Made by a program: the position numbers and the translations under genes. This document shows positions 36,189 to 46,300 of a DNA stretch of 64,000 nucleotides, piece by piece. The stretch's first letter is position 1. Each line of letters opens with the position of its first letter. The notes below the pieces were generated by a model that was not told the DNA's origin, did no database searches, and saw only the letters and a program-made list of their open reading frames with translations. Source of the stretch: Mucilaginibacter dorajii (GTDB lineage Bacteria; Bacteroidota; Bacteroidia; Sphingobacteriales; Sphingobacteriaceae); NCBI RefSeq assembly GCF_024808255.1, contig NZ_JANTYS010000029.1:1-64000 (forward strand), given 5' to 3'.

Positions 36189-36232
36189 TGAGATATTGTT
36201 ATAACCGGGTCCCGGCATCCAAATATCTCAGG
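36189..36232. repeat. Nested inverted repeat in the exopolysaccharide promoter gap
   Basis: Outer arms CTGAGATATT (36189-36198) and AATATCTCAG (36223-36232) are perfect, and the interior holds CCGGG-T-CCCGG (36206-36216), also perfect. The GC-rich core stands out in an AT-rich gap. It may be a regulator site or an RNA hairpin in a long operon leader. Confidence 0.6.
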
Positions 36233-36503
36233 TTAATGAGAGATTGCCTGTATTACAGGATCTTGTTTCTAAGTAGTTTTTTGTGTCTATCGATTAATAT
36301 AGCCAGTAGTTTAATGCTTGAAATTTTTATTGGTAAATATTAGCCCAGGCTACAGAATATTTGACTTTATTCCGCACAAACAATTATATTTATCTATAAT
36401 AATTATAATAACTATACAAATGTAAAGTAACAAGCTTTAAATAACCAACATCATATGATCAGAACGCTTATTAATTTTTATTTTTAAAACCAACACACTT
36501 ATT

Positions 36504-36596
36504 ATTCATTAAATGAAATCACATTCATTCCATTCATTTATATTTCGACAGTATGTTTTAGCTATTAACAATCATTACATTCATACAATTATTCAT
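36504..36596 (+). promoter_or_regulatory. Cluster of five ATTCAT words upstream of the STAND gene
   Basis: ATTCAT occurs at 36504, 36523, 36532, 36579 and 36591, the first three followed by T. They lie 95-190 bases before the start codon of the NTPase gene. Repeated hexamers at a promoter can be operator half-sites; AT-rich chance repetition is the alternative. Confidence 0.3.
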
Positions 36597-36690
36597 CCCC
36601 CTCAAGTTGAATCCCCTCACCAGCCTGGAATAATAAAAAGTAATCGTCTTTGCAGCATAATTTAATTATACTACTCTAAAACCTAAATAT

Positions 36691-39252
36691 ATGACAGCCA
36701 CCTCTTCGCATTCATTTGAATTCTTAAAATCGTGTGTCTTAAATGTATCTAACCTTAAAAGCGTCACTCCCAGCGACTGTAAAGTGATTTCGGCACTTAT
36801 TTTCAACAAAACCAAATTTATTGTAAGTGAAACCACCTTAAAACGAATTTATGGTTTTGCGTACAGTAAATTTAACCCTTCCATATTTACCATCGATGTT
36901 ATGGCCAAATACTGCGGATACAACGGATGGGATGACTTTTGCGAAAAACATGATAATAAAACTACAAAATCAGATAGCGTAAATGTTAATTGGGATACGT
37001 TAAACAACAAAGCCTTAAAAATCACCAACTTTACATTGCAGGCTTTAAAAAACAAGTCGGGAATTCCATATAATCAAACTATAAAAAGAGGCTTTATTGA
37101 CGATCATTTTAATGAGTTTTTGAGGGGGAACTACACAGCTACTGTATTCACTGCTCCATCTGGCTACGGTAAAACTATAGCGCTTTGCCATTGGATAGAC
37201 GAAAAATTAGCAAATAACTTTAATACCCAAAGCAACGACATCGTATTATTCTTTAGCAGTAGCGCACTGATGAGCATCTTTTTAAGTGGCCGCGACCTTA
37301 ACGATTGGTTATTAACCTTGCTTGGCTACACACCAGAAGAGGATGTGATGTCGCTACTTGACGTAAATAACCGCAAGGAAGGCAATTTTTACCTTATTAT
37401 TGACGGCTTTGATGAACATATGTTCAAGAATGACCAGTTTGAGTTAATGTTATACCAATTGATGGACGTTTTTTCTTTCTATCAGTCACAAAACTGGTTT
37501 AAGCTTGTGCTCACCATGCGCTCATCAAATTGGATGAATAACAAACACACATTGGCTTACAATCAAGACAAATGGTATCATGGCTTTACAACAGACGACC
37601 AGTCTGGAGACAATGTACCCCTGTTGAGCATTCAGGAGATAAAAGAGCTTAGTAATAAGATAAATCCTGCCAACCAAAGCAATATAACAACAGATATTGC
37701 TAATGATTTTACTAACCCGTTATACTTTCAATTTTATTACAAACAACATAAAGAAAACTTTACACTCAGCCATATCGATCATTTTAGTATTTATGAACTT
37801 ATATCAACCTTTATATTAAACAAGGTTTACCTGGGTCATTATGCAACCGAAAAAATACTTCTTTTAAACGGACTTATTGAAAATATGGATTTTGAAAACC
37901 GGGTATACGATCTTAACAAACTAAAAGTTAACGACTTGTTAAGGCTATATGGCCATGCTTATAATGAACTTTTAAGCATTGGTTTTCTAAAGGAGGTTAA
38001 TACCAGCGTCGAGTCGCAATTTAACACCAGTGTGCAGTTTGGGAACACCAATTTCTTAGAGTTTACCATTGCGGCCAAATTACTAAATGATAGTAACCAA
38101 CGTTTTGATAGCAAATTAACAGCCACAATAAGTGGCTTGTTTAAAAATAATGAACGCAAAGTTGCGGTATTGAAATGGTGCATAATACATGCCATAAAAA
38201 GTAACCAGCAAGAGTGTTTTGAGTTGTTATCGTTAACGGAATTAACACCCCATGAAAAATCTGAGCTGATTATTTTTTTAGGAAGCTTACTTGAAAAAAT
38301 GAGCGTAACAGTTACTCACAGTGAGTCACTATCAGGTTTCTTCAAACAAAGGTGTACAGATGAGTTGTTTTATTATTTCTTCGGTTTGGAGTTTATTAAC
38401 ATAAACTATAAGAGAACATTGCAAACCCTGCTTAAATTTGAATTATCGGCCTCAAAAAAAATAATTACCTACACGGCACTTGCGGTAATAGCTATTCAGC
38501 AATTTGAGTTTAATCAACTTGAGAGTTACATTAATAAATTAAAAAGTTTCCCTGCCGAGGAAATGCAGCAATTTATTATTAACCCGCTAAATTGTATCGA
38601 CGCTATTTATCACTTTTTTAAATACGGAATTATTAAGCGGGCATTTTACAGTGATTTAACACATTTTATTTTTAACCCTCCCCAGTCAACCAGTGCTTAT
38701 AATAACCCCGCAAATGATCTCATTTATTTAATTGCCGGGTATTCATTGATAATTTGCCAGCATCCGAAAAAAATACAAAGGTTTATTAATGTTATTAAAC
38801 GGTTAAATCATGGCGACAATAGGGATACATCGGTATATAATTTCTTTTTAGATATGTTACAGGCCGAAGCCTGTCATAAACTGGGCAATTTAAAGGAACT
38901 CAATAGGATTTATCACCCTGTTAGCGACCTGTATGATAATGATGGAAACACATTTACATCGTATATGAAATCGATGGTTTATAGTCTTAAAATTAAAAGG
39001 GCATTACTGAGCAACGATTATACAAAATTAGGCAGTTACTGGCGTTTTATTATACAGATCTGTGACGAGTATGGACATCGGCTTTCTGCCACATTCATTG
39101 CAGAAACATTATTAAAGAGCGCTGACTTTGAAGAATTGGAACCGCAACTATACAAACAGGTTTATTATGATTATACCAAGATATTAAGGCAGGCAGGATT
39201 ATCTAAAGAAACATTTTTAAAACCGATTGAAGCCCTGGTGTCAAAAAGTTAG
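36691..39252 (+). CDS. STAND/NACHT-like P-loop NTPase with N-terminal HTH-like module
   Basis: 853 residues, no signal peptide. Residues about 1-85 form a small helical module with SETTLKRIYGF...PSIFTIDVMAKYCGYNGWDDF, a pattern I associate with unnamed DNA-binding-like N-termini in Bacteroidota. The NTPase core has Walker A APSGYGKT (Lys161; the first Gly is Ala, as in MalT-type STAND proteins), Walker B FYLIIDGFDEH (Asp238-Glu242, NACHT-style) and sensor-1 LVLTMRSSNW. From about residue 420 on the chain looks all-helical, like TPR or other solenoid sensor repeats. Such proteins oligomerise on ligand binding. It sits alone, divergent from the exopolysaccharide operon. Regulator or defence sensor are both possible. 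Confidence 0.75.
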   Translation: MTATSSHSFEFLKSCVLNVSNLKSVTPSDCKVISALIFNKTKFIVSETTLKRIYGFAYSKFNPSIFTIDVMAKYCGYNGWDDFCEKHDNKTTKSDSVNVNWDTLNNKALKITNFTLQALKNKSGIPYNQTIKRGFIDDHFNEFLRGNYTATVFTAPSGYGKTIALCHWIDEKLANNFNTQSNDIVLFFSSSALMSIFLSGRDLNDWLLTLLGYTPEEDVMSLLDVNNRKEGNFYLIIDGFDEHMFKNDQFELMLYQLMDVFSFYQSQNWFKLVLTMRSSNWMNNKHTLAYNQDKWYHGFTTDDQSGDNVPLLSIQEIKELSNKINPANQSNITTDIANDFTNPLYFQFYYKQHKENFTLSHIDHFSIYELISTFILNKVYLGHYATEKILLLNGLIENMDFENRVYDLNKLKVNDLLRLYGHAYNELLSIGFLKEVNTSVESQFNTSVQFGNTNFLEFTIAAKLLNDSNQRFDSKLTATISGLFKNNERKVAVLKWCIIHAIKSNQQECFELLSLTELTPHEKSELIIFLGSLLEKMSVTVTHSESLSGFFKQRCTDELFYYFFGLEFININYKRTLQTLLKFELSASKKIITYTALAVIAIQQFEFNQLESYINKLKSFPAEEMQQFIINPLNCIDAIYHFFKYGIIKRAFYSDLTHFIFNPPQSTSAYNNPANDLIYLIAGYSLIICQHPKKIQRFINVIKRLNHGDNRDTSVYNFFLDMLQAEACHKLGNLKELNRIYHPVSDLYDNDGNTFTSYMKSMVYSLKIKRALLSNDYTKLGSYWRFIIQICDEYGHRLSATFIAETLLKSADFEELEPQLYKQVYYDYTKILRQAGLSKETFLKPIEALVSKS

Positions 39253-39268
39253 AGACACAATAATCAAA

Positions 39269-39303
39269 ATGAGGCTGTCTCAAAGATCAGAGAACAACCT
39301 CAT
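39269..39303 (+). terminator. Probable terminator of the STAND NTPase gene
   Basis: A hairpin with arms ATGAGGCTGTCTC and AGAACAACCTCAT (one mismatch, one bulge) starts 17 bases after the stop codon. There is no strong T-run after the stem, so efficiency is uncertain. Confidence 0.4.
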
Positions 39304-39399
39304 CCTGATTGAATTTATAAGAATAGTGCTGAATAGTGTTTTGAACAGACGTTTCCCAGGATCCCGATCTTACCTTTAAGAGTGCTTTAAATTATGTTT

Positions 39400-40458
39400 T
39401 TATATTTTAACTTTCTTTTCTCCTGAATCAACGCCTTTTATAAATTTAATTAAACCAGCCATATAAACCTGCTGATCATCATACATGCTCATATGGCTAC
39501 CATTGGGGCAATATAAATAGCTGCCATTTTGCACAAGTTGAGATACTTTTTCCATGTGCTTTGGATCCATAGTATCATATTGACCGCCGATGCTTAGCGT
39601 TGGTACCCCTATTTTAGGCAAATCGGCCATTCTATCCCACTTAACTAATTTACCAGCTACACCAAATTCGCTTGGCCCCTGCATGGTTACGTATAATGAT
39701 TCATTCAATTTACCCAACGAACGGTTAACAGGCTCGGGCCATTGGTCAAGCGGGATACGGCAAATGTGCTTGGCGTAAAAATTAGGCAATAGTAATTGCA
39801 TATATTCAGGGTTCTTAAAATCGCCTTTTGCTTCAATGGCACGGATTTTTGCCAAAACTTTAGGATCAAATTGCTTTGCCAATACGTCATTAGCGTATTT
39901 ACCGTAATCGGGTACGCTCATCATCATATTTGAAATGATCAAACCTTTTAAATTATGCTGATATTTCTGGGCATACTCCATAGCCAGGATGCCACCCCAC
40001 GAATGACCGAGCAGATAAAAATTACTGCTATCTAATTTTAAAGCCTGGCGCACCTGTTCTACTTCTTCAACATACCGCGGTAAGCTCCACATAGCGGTAT
40101 CTTTTGGATTATCAGAATTGCCACAGCCTAATTGGTCATAATAAACCAACTCTATTCCCTCGGCCGGTAAAAAGCTTTCCATACACTCAAAATATTCATG
40201 TGTAGCCCCAGGACCGCCATTTAGCAGCAACAATTTAATTTTAGGGTTGTTACCTATCTTTTTTGTCCAAACATGAAATTTACCTTTGGGTGTGTTAATG
40301 GTTACCATTTGCACTCCGCCGGTTTTTACGCCTGCGGTAGTATCTTTAAAATAATCGGCCGGGCTGATACCACTTTGCTGAACGGTGGATGTTTGCTTAC
40401 AGGCATACAAACTTGTAAAAACCATTAAAATAACGAATTTCAAGTAATTCTTCATCAT
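39400..40458 (-). CDS. Proline-iminopeptidase-like alpha/beta hydrolase, lipoprotein
   Basis: A 352-residue alpha/beta hydrolase of the prolyl aminopeptidase (S33) group. A lipoprotein signal ends at TSLYAC (Cys20), so it is envelope-anchored, unlike the usual cytoplasmic enzyme. Catalytic features are the oxyanion-loop LLNGGPGA (about 78-85), nucleophile GHSWGG (Ser153), Asp in GGQYDTMDP and His in NGSHMSMYDD. S33 members remove N-terminal proline or hydrolyse other small amides and esters. With the SusC/SusD pair upstream it may process imported peptides, though 329 bases separate it from the phosphatase gene. Confidence 0.88.
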   Translation of the reverse strand: MMKNYLKFVILMVFTSLYACKQTSTVQQSGISPADYFKDTTAGVKTGGVQMVTINTPKGKFHVWTKKIGNNPKIKLLLLNGGPGATHEYFECMESFLPAEGIELVYYDQLGCGNSDNPKDTAMWSLPRYVEEVEQVRQALKLDSSNFYLLGHSWGGILAMEYAQKYQHNLKGLIISNMMMSVPDYGKYANDVLAKQFDPKVLAKIRAIEAKGDFKNPEYMQLLLPNFYAKHICRIPLDQWPEPVNRSLGKLNESLYVTMQGPSEFGVAGKLVKWDRMADLPKIGVPTLSIGGQYDTMDPKHMEKVSQLVQNGSYLYCPNGSHMSMYDDQQVYMAGLIKFIKGVDSGEKKVKI

Positions 40459-40787
40459 ACGGGATTAGTTTTTGATTCCATTAAAACTAATAATAAAACG
40501 CCATATAAAAGAAAAGGCCACCTTTTGGGAAGAAAAATCGCTTTTGACATTTAACTTTATTTTGTCACAAGCTGAGCGTTGAGTAAATACGAATTTAACT
40601 GCCTGTAAGATAGATTATAGCTAATTTCACGAATTTTTTCAATCACATTTTATTTTTGCGACAGGGCAAACGCTGCTAATTGGGTTAACATAACTTAACA
40701 CATTTCAGATAAAGCACATTGTAAATACCTAATAATCAACCACTTATTATTTTACATGGTTAACACAAAACTGATGGATAAACAGGA
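40459..40787. other. 329-bp gap, no gene seen
   Basis: AT-rich, with no open frame of interest. It should hold the promoter for the leftward hydrolase gene and any terminator of the phosphatase gene. I see no clear hairpin or TAnnTTTG box. Confidence 0.5.
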
Positions 40788-41606
40788 TTAATCCAGGTAT
40801 TTCTTTTTTAGTGTTTTGATATCTTTATCACTCAAACCTATCTGGGTTTTAAGGTAATTATCAACGGAGCCGTACTTTTTAATAATCTCATTAAAAGTAG
40901 CATCGAGATATTCCTTTTTAGCGGCCATTACATTTTTGGCAACGCGCTCATCCAATTTCATGGCTTGCACCATTAGTTTCTCTGTTTTTTCGTTTTCGGC
41001 AGTGCGATAATAATTTGTTGCTTCATAATCGCTCATGATGGTATCATAAGGGACACCCAGGCTGTATAACAACAACGCGGCGCCAATACCAGTGCGGTCT
41101 TTACCCGCGGTGCAATGAAAAACCAGGCTTTTATCGGCAGGTAAATTCAATAATTTACCAAACATAGGTTTATATCTATCTGCAAGTGGAGTAATGTTAC
41201 TGTAATAAGTGATCAGGATAGAATCTCCATCGCCTTTAACATTTTTAAAGCTGCTCATCATATTACCCACGTTTTCGCTGCCCGCGGGGCATAAAATGTA
41301 ATCGGTATTAGGATTCATACGGTCTGGTGCCTGTTTCGCCTCCTGAGTACCGCGCAAATCAACATCATAAGCAATATTTCTTCTGTTTAATTCAGCCAAA
41401 TCATCGTCTGTAAGCTTGCTCATATCAGCGCTGCGGTAAACTTTACCCCATTTTACGTGATGACCGTCGGCAGTAGTATACCCACCTAAATCGCGAAAGT
41501 TCACGGCTCCTATTAAATCCACTTTACGTTTGGCGCTATCAACAATTTGAGCCTTTGCTGCACCGGTAACGCAAACGCTCAATAATAAAATACTTAAAAA
41601 TTTCAT
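40788..41606 (-). CDS. Exported tyrosine-protein-phosphatase-like protein
   Basis: A 272-residue phosphatase of the Y_phosphatase3/lipid-tyrosine phosphatase type. A signal peptide MKFLSILLLSVCVTGAAKAQ precedes the NFRDLGGY entry motif (about 36-43) and the P-loop HCTAGKDRTG with nucleophile Cys165 and Arg171. The K-D insertion in the P-loop is seen in members able to act on phosphoinositides. Because it is exported it cannot easily reach the cytoplasmic tail of the Wzc kinase. It follows susD by 72 bases across a terminator-like hairpin, so it may be expressed by read-through. Confidence 0.9.
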   Translation of the reverse strand: MKFLSILLLSVCVTGAAKAQIVDSAKRKVDLIGAVNFRDLGGYTTADGHHVKWGKVYRSADMSKLTDDDLAELNRRNIAYDVDLRGTQEAKQAPDRMNPNTDYILCPAGSENVGNMMSSFKNVKGDGDSILITYYSNITPLADRYKPMFGKLLNLPADKSLVFHCTAGKDRTGIGAALLLYSLGVPYDTIMSDYEATNYYRTAENEKTEKLMVQAMKLDERVAKNVMAAKKEYLDATFNEIIKKYGSVDNYLKTQIGLSDKDIKTLKKKYLD

Positions 41607-41624
41607 ATCCGTTTATAAATTATA

Positions 41625-41654
41625 AAACAGGAACCTATTGCTAAGTTCCTGTTT
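41625..41654 (-). terminator. Terminator after the susC-susD pair
   Basis: A perfect 10-bp stem (AAACAGGAAC 41625-41634, GTTCCTGTTT 41645-41654) with a 10-base loop. On the minus strand it is followed by TTTATAATTT. It lies 25 bases after the susD stop codon and 19 bases before the phosphatase start codon, so it would attenuate rather than exclude phosphatase expression. Confidence 0.75.
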
Positions 41655-41678
41655 GGTAAATATTTAGTTTAGTGTTGC

Positions 41679-43310
41679 TTATTTAGTAAGCCAGGTATCT
41701 TTTGTAAGATCATCTGTGCCGCCAAATTGCGAGCTAAGTGCTGCATTGTAATTAGCAGTATTGTAAGCCGACTCTGAAGCCGGATATTGCCAACGACGTG
41801 GAATCAGGTTATTAGGCGTACCTATACCACTACCACCTTGCACCAATGCAGGTAAGCCAGTACGGCGGAAGTTATAAAATGCTTCCCAACCAGAGTTGTT
41901 AAATAACGAGATATACTTCTGAGTCAGGATCTGTGATAAACCAGTAGCATTATCACCTGCGTAAGCTACATTAGCTAAAAATTGGGTAGTATTAGCAGTT
42001 GCTGTCCCCCATACATCACCTTGTTTTAGTAACTTAGGGTTAACAGATGGTTCTGTTGATGAGATAGGGAAAGTAACAGTTAATGTTTGACCATTAGTTA
42101 TTCCGTATAATGCCAACGAAGCATTGATACCATTGGTGTACCATGTAGCACTTGCGCCGCTCACCCAGCCCCGGTTAATAGCCTCGGCTATGTTAAAGCA
42201 CATTTCTGAATATCCGATAAATACAAATGGCTCGGCAGTTGCACCGGTTGCATTGTTATAATAGCGGGTAAAACTATTGAACGAATAAACACCATTGTTA
42301 GAGTTGGTTAATAACGCGGCTTGTGACTGGTTGATATCAGAACCTACATAGGCCGAGAAATCGCCGATTGCTTTGCCACCGCTTACCTGCAATGGAGCAG
42401 GAGTTGAAGTTACAAACAAGCGAGGATCTTGTGTAGCCACAGAAATGCTTACATAAGTACTTCCAGGATTTGCAAAGTTATTGTAAGGGTTTAGGCCTAA
42501 TGAAAACGTAGGATACCTGTTTACTGCATTGAATTTATAAACAAGGTTATCGCCGTTGCCAGTCATGATTGGATATTTTACCGGGTTGGCCACTATAGCT
42601 GCAAAGGTTTGTGGAATTTGCAGGTCGGCATTATCGGTGGCACGTTTGCTTAGGCTAATCAATACTCTTAAACGGTAAGTATTAATCACTTTTTGCCATT
42701 GCAGGTAAGTTAAACCATAAATATCGCCGCTTGCATCTAATATAGTAGCACCAAGCGTAGGGTTAGCAGTTATTAAATTACTTAAAAGTGTGTTAGCATT
42801 ATCTAACTGTGTAAGAGCAGCTTTGTAAACATCATGCTGAGTATCATACTTTGGAGTGAGAATAGTTGCATTGCCGGCTTGTGAAAAAGGGATATCCCCT
42901 ACCCTTTGGGTAAGCCAAATACCAGCGTAAGCTTTAAAAAACTCGCCTAAAGCATAGTACTTATTGGTTTGATTACCCAATTGGGCAGTAGCCTGCTGTT
43001 CAAGCTTAAGCGTATACTTTAATATATCATAGCTATCAGATGTATTGCCAAAGTTATAAGTATTGTTACCCCTGTAATAAGAGTAGTTGGCAATAACATA
43101 TTGGTTGGCAACCTGCGAGTAACCCCAGGGCTGCTCGTCGCTACGGATCTGTGTTGCGGTGATGTGGTTAAGTAACAAAGAAAGCGGAACGATTGAATTT
43201 TCACCGGCCACGTTAGGGTTATTGATCAAATCCCCTTTCTGACAACCGGTTATAGATACCATACCCATTGTTAACAACAACGCGTAGGGAATTAATGATT
43301 TTATTTTCAT
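41679..43310 (-). CDS. SusD/RagB-like nutrient-binding outer-membrane lipoprotein
   Basis: A 543-residue surface lipoprotein that forms the lid of the SusC channel. The signal ends at SITGC (Cys23). The helical TPR-like scaffold and the C-terminal YISLFNNSGWEAFYNFRRTGLPAL block (about 468-491) put it in the SusD_2-type branch. This branch is often found in loci not dedicated to glycans, including peptide uptake loci. It follows susC by 26 bases. No glycoside hydrolase is in the locus; the ligand is unknown. Confidence 0.93.
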   Translation of the reverse strand: MKIKSLIPYALLLTMGMVSITGCQKGDLINNPNVAGENSIVPLSLLLNHITATQIRSDEQPWGYSQVANQYVIANYSYYRGNNTYNFGNTSDSYDILKYTLKLEQQATAQLGNQTNKYYALGEFFKAYAGIWLTQRVGDIPFSQAGNATILTPKYDTQHDVYKAALTQLDNANTLLSNLITANPTLGATILDASGDIYGLTYLQWQKVINTYRLRVLISLSKRATDNADLQIPQTFAAIVANPVKYPIMTGNGDNLVYKFNAVNRYPTFSLGLNPYNNFANPGSTYVSISVATQDPRLFVTSTPAPLQVSGGKAIGDFSAYVGSDINQSQAALLTNSNNGVYSFNSFTRYYNNATGATAEPFVFIGYSEMCFNIAEAINRGWVSGASATWYTNGINASLALYGITNGQTLTVTFPISSTEPSVNPKLLKQGDVWGTATANTTQFLANVAYAGDNATGLSQILTQKYISLFNNSGWEAFYNFRRTGLPALVQGGSGIGTPNNLIPRRWQYPASESAYNTANYNAALSSQFGGTDDLTKDTWLTK

Positions 43311-43336
43311 AAATTTTCTTTAAATCAATTAAATAA

Positions 43337-46300
43337 TTAGAATGTTAGGTGGATGTTGAATCCATAACGGCGTGCGGTTGGGCTTTCCAGATCGCTGCCA
43401 CCATTGGTACCCACCAAACTACGATCTGACGCGTTGTAACCAGAAGCAAACTGATCAAGATCGATATCCTTACGTGCAGCAAAATAAAGCAGGTTACGAC
43501 CAACTATACCAAATGATGCTCTTCTGATAAACGTACCCTTCAACAAGCTTTGTGGTAACGAGTAGCTTAAAGTAGCCTCACGTAATTTAGCATATGAACG
43601 GCTGATCATGTAGTACTCGTCAAAGTTGCCTGCAATACCGCTCGATACATAACTTTGTACAGTTACAGCAGTAGTATTTGGTGCAAATGTTAACTGGCTT
43701 AAGTTGGTGATCTGACCACCTGAGTAAGTTGGCGTACCACTCACAATATGCACACCAGCACCAACATATGAAGGTGTAGCACCTACCGTACCTTCTTTTG
43801 TGCTGTTCCACTCAGCTAAACGAGCAACACCAAAGGCTCCGGTTGCCGTTTCAAGGTTAGTACCACCATTCATTGACTGGTAGTAAGTTCTGTCGTAAAT
43901 TTTACCACCTATGCGGCCGTCAAACTGGAAGCTCAAAGAAAAGCCTTTGTAACGGAAAGTGTTGGTAATACCAAAAGAGAAATCGGGGTTAGCATAGCCT
44001 AATAAGCCCTGGTTTGATAAACCACCTGGTGAAGTTAAAGGTAAGCCACCCGCGGTGTTCACAATGTTACCACTACCATCACGTATAAACTTAGTACCGT
44101 AGATAGCATCTGGCCTATCGCCAACTACATAATTGTGGTTATTTTGCTGTAGAGTACCCTGACCTGCGTAAATTGATTTAATAGTTTCTCTGTAAGTTGC
44201 ATAATTAGCATTGATATCCCAGTTAATACCATCAGGGTTTTTCAATACCGAGCCCATTAATTCAATTTCAATACCATGTTTGCTGGTTGTTACACCATTT
44301 ACCAATTGGTTGGCATCACCTGTAGATGTTGGTACACCTAATTGGAAAATGTTAGGCCCGTTGGTTGTTGTAAAATAAGTAGCATTTAAACCCAACCTGT
44401 TACCTAAAAATTTGGCATCAAAACCGGCCTCATATGATTGAACATCAAAAGGCTTGATTTTGGGGTTGGCAATGGTATTTGATAAAGTTACCGAAGGGGT
44501 TCCGTTATAGAAAGTACCGGTTGCGATAGGTGAGGCGTTGGTATAAGTTGGGCCGTTGTATGGGGTATACAACTCAGAGCCGTAACCTAACAAGCCGCTA
44601 ACCGGTTTTGAGTTCCAGCCTGTACCCAATGCTGTTGATTGTAAAGCATTATAAGATGAGCCAATTGTAGGTGAAGTTAAACCGCCTTTAACATCGGCAA
44701 ATGAACCACGTATTTTTAAGAACGAAATAAACTCGGGCAATTTAACATAGTCTGTTACCACACTGCTTAAAGCAACTGAAGGATAAAAGAAAGTGTTAGC
44801 ACCTGAAGGCAATGTAGAAAGGTTATCTACACGACCGGTTGTATTTACGTTGAAGTAGTTTTTGTAACCTAAGTCAAATGAATAGTAACCGCTATACACC
44901 TGCATTTTTGAATCAAAATTGTAGATGTATGGTTTACCTGCAGAGTTGTTTAGGTTATAAACACCGGGTAAAGCCAATACCTGGGTTGTGCCCCAGTCAG
45001 AGTTATAAGTAAATGACCTTTCGTTGCTACCTGCTAATGCCGATACATTCCAATCACCAAATTTGTGGTTATAAGTTAATGTTAAATCAGTGTTGTTTTC
45101 CAACAGGTTACGGTCATCTTGTCTGTAATCGCCATACCAGCCAAAAGTATACCATGACAGGTATTGATTAAGGTTAGCGCCTGCAGGTACTTTTTCGGTA
45201 TTTTGCTCATTATAAGTATTGAGCGCCGAGCGTAAGCTAATTGCTAAATCCTTATTGAATTTATAGCTTAATTTTAATGATCCGTAAATGGTTTGCTTTG
45301 TTCTGCCTTTAAGCCATTTATCGGCCACAAAATAAGGGTTATTTAAACGGCCATACTCCTGGGCATACTGCTGTAATCCCGGAACGCCCTGCGGGCCCTG
45401 GTAAACATTTTTAAGATCGCGCACATCATAATCGGCAGAACCGTATACTTTAAACATGTATACATAGCTTTGCGGGCTATAATCAACATCGGGGATGTTA
45501 GGAGAATATTGTTCGTTCAGGTTTAAGTCGCCTTCAATACGCAATTTAGATGTGATATCGTAACCTGCGGCGATTTTGAAGTTATCAATATTTAAACCTG
45601 TATTAGGGAAATCACCTTTTTGATAAGTGTGACCGTATGATAAATGAAGATCGTAGTTAGATCCGCTGGCTGCAACAGATAAGGCGTTGGTAGTTGTTAC
45701 ACCAGTTTGCACAAAGTTGTTAAAGTTGTTTGCGCCACGTGCCAGCCATGGTGTTTTTTGCCTGATGCCAGTAGTTGCATCATAAGGGCTATCATATTGT
45801 TGAGTTTGAAATACACCATCAAAACGCGGACCCCATTCTGGTAAACGTTGTGTGTTATCGTATAATACGTTACCGTAGCTATAGCCAAAGTTAGTACCAC
45901 GGCCGTATTCTGTTTGACTTTCAGGTAATACTATAAAGCCTTTTTCTAATTCGGTAGTGCTGTTGAAATCAACCTGCCAGCCTTTTTTATCTTTTGAACC
46001 ACGTTTGGTAGTAATAATGATTGCACCATTAATACCACGGAAACCATAAAGGGCTGCCGCGTTGGGGCCTTTCAATACGGTGTATGTTTCAACGTCATCG
46101 GCGTTAAAGTCATAAGTATCTGATGCTACGGGCTCGCCGTCAACAACATATAATATGTCTTTGCTACCACGTAATACTACAGTTGGCGCACCTGCAAACT
46201 CAGAGCTTGCACCAATATTTAAACCGGCAATTTTACCGGCAACGGAGTTTAAAGGGTTTGCGTCACGTGCAGTTGTTAACTCATCACCTCTTATTTGTGA

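Larger units (their letters stand above)
35730..36690. other. 961-bp AT-rich divergent regulatory gap
   Basis: No credible gene is visible. The gap separates the leftward exopolysaccharide operon from the rightward STAND NTPase gene, so it must contain both promoters. A TACATTTG word on the minus strand (36417-36424) fits the -7 consensus TAnnTTTG, but would leave a leader of about 680 bases and lacks a clear -33 partner. A hairpin lies at 36189-36232 and a cluster of ATTCAT words at 36504-36596. Confidence 0.6.

Noticed and set aside
36691..39252. Complete antiphage system around the STAND NTPase
   Set aside because: No nuclease, TIR, protease or other effector domain was recognised in the protein and no defence genes flank it, so a defence system is not called as a feature.
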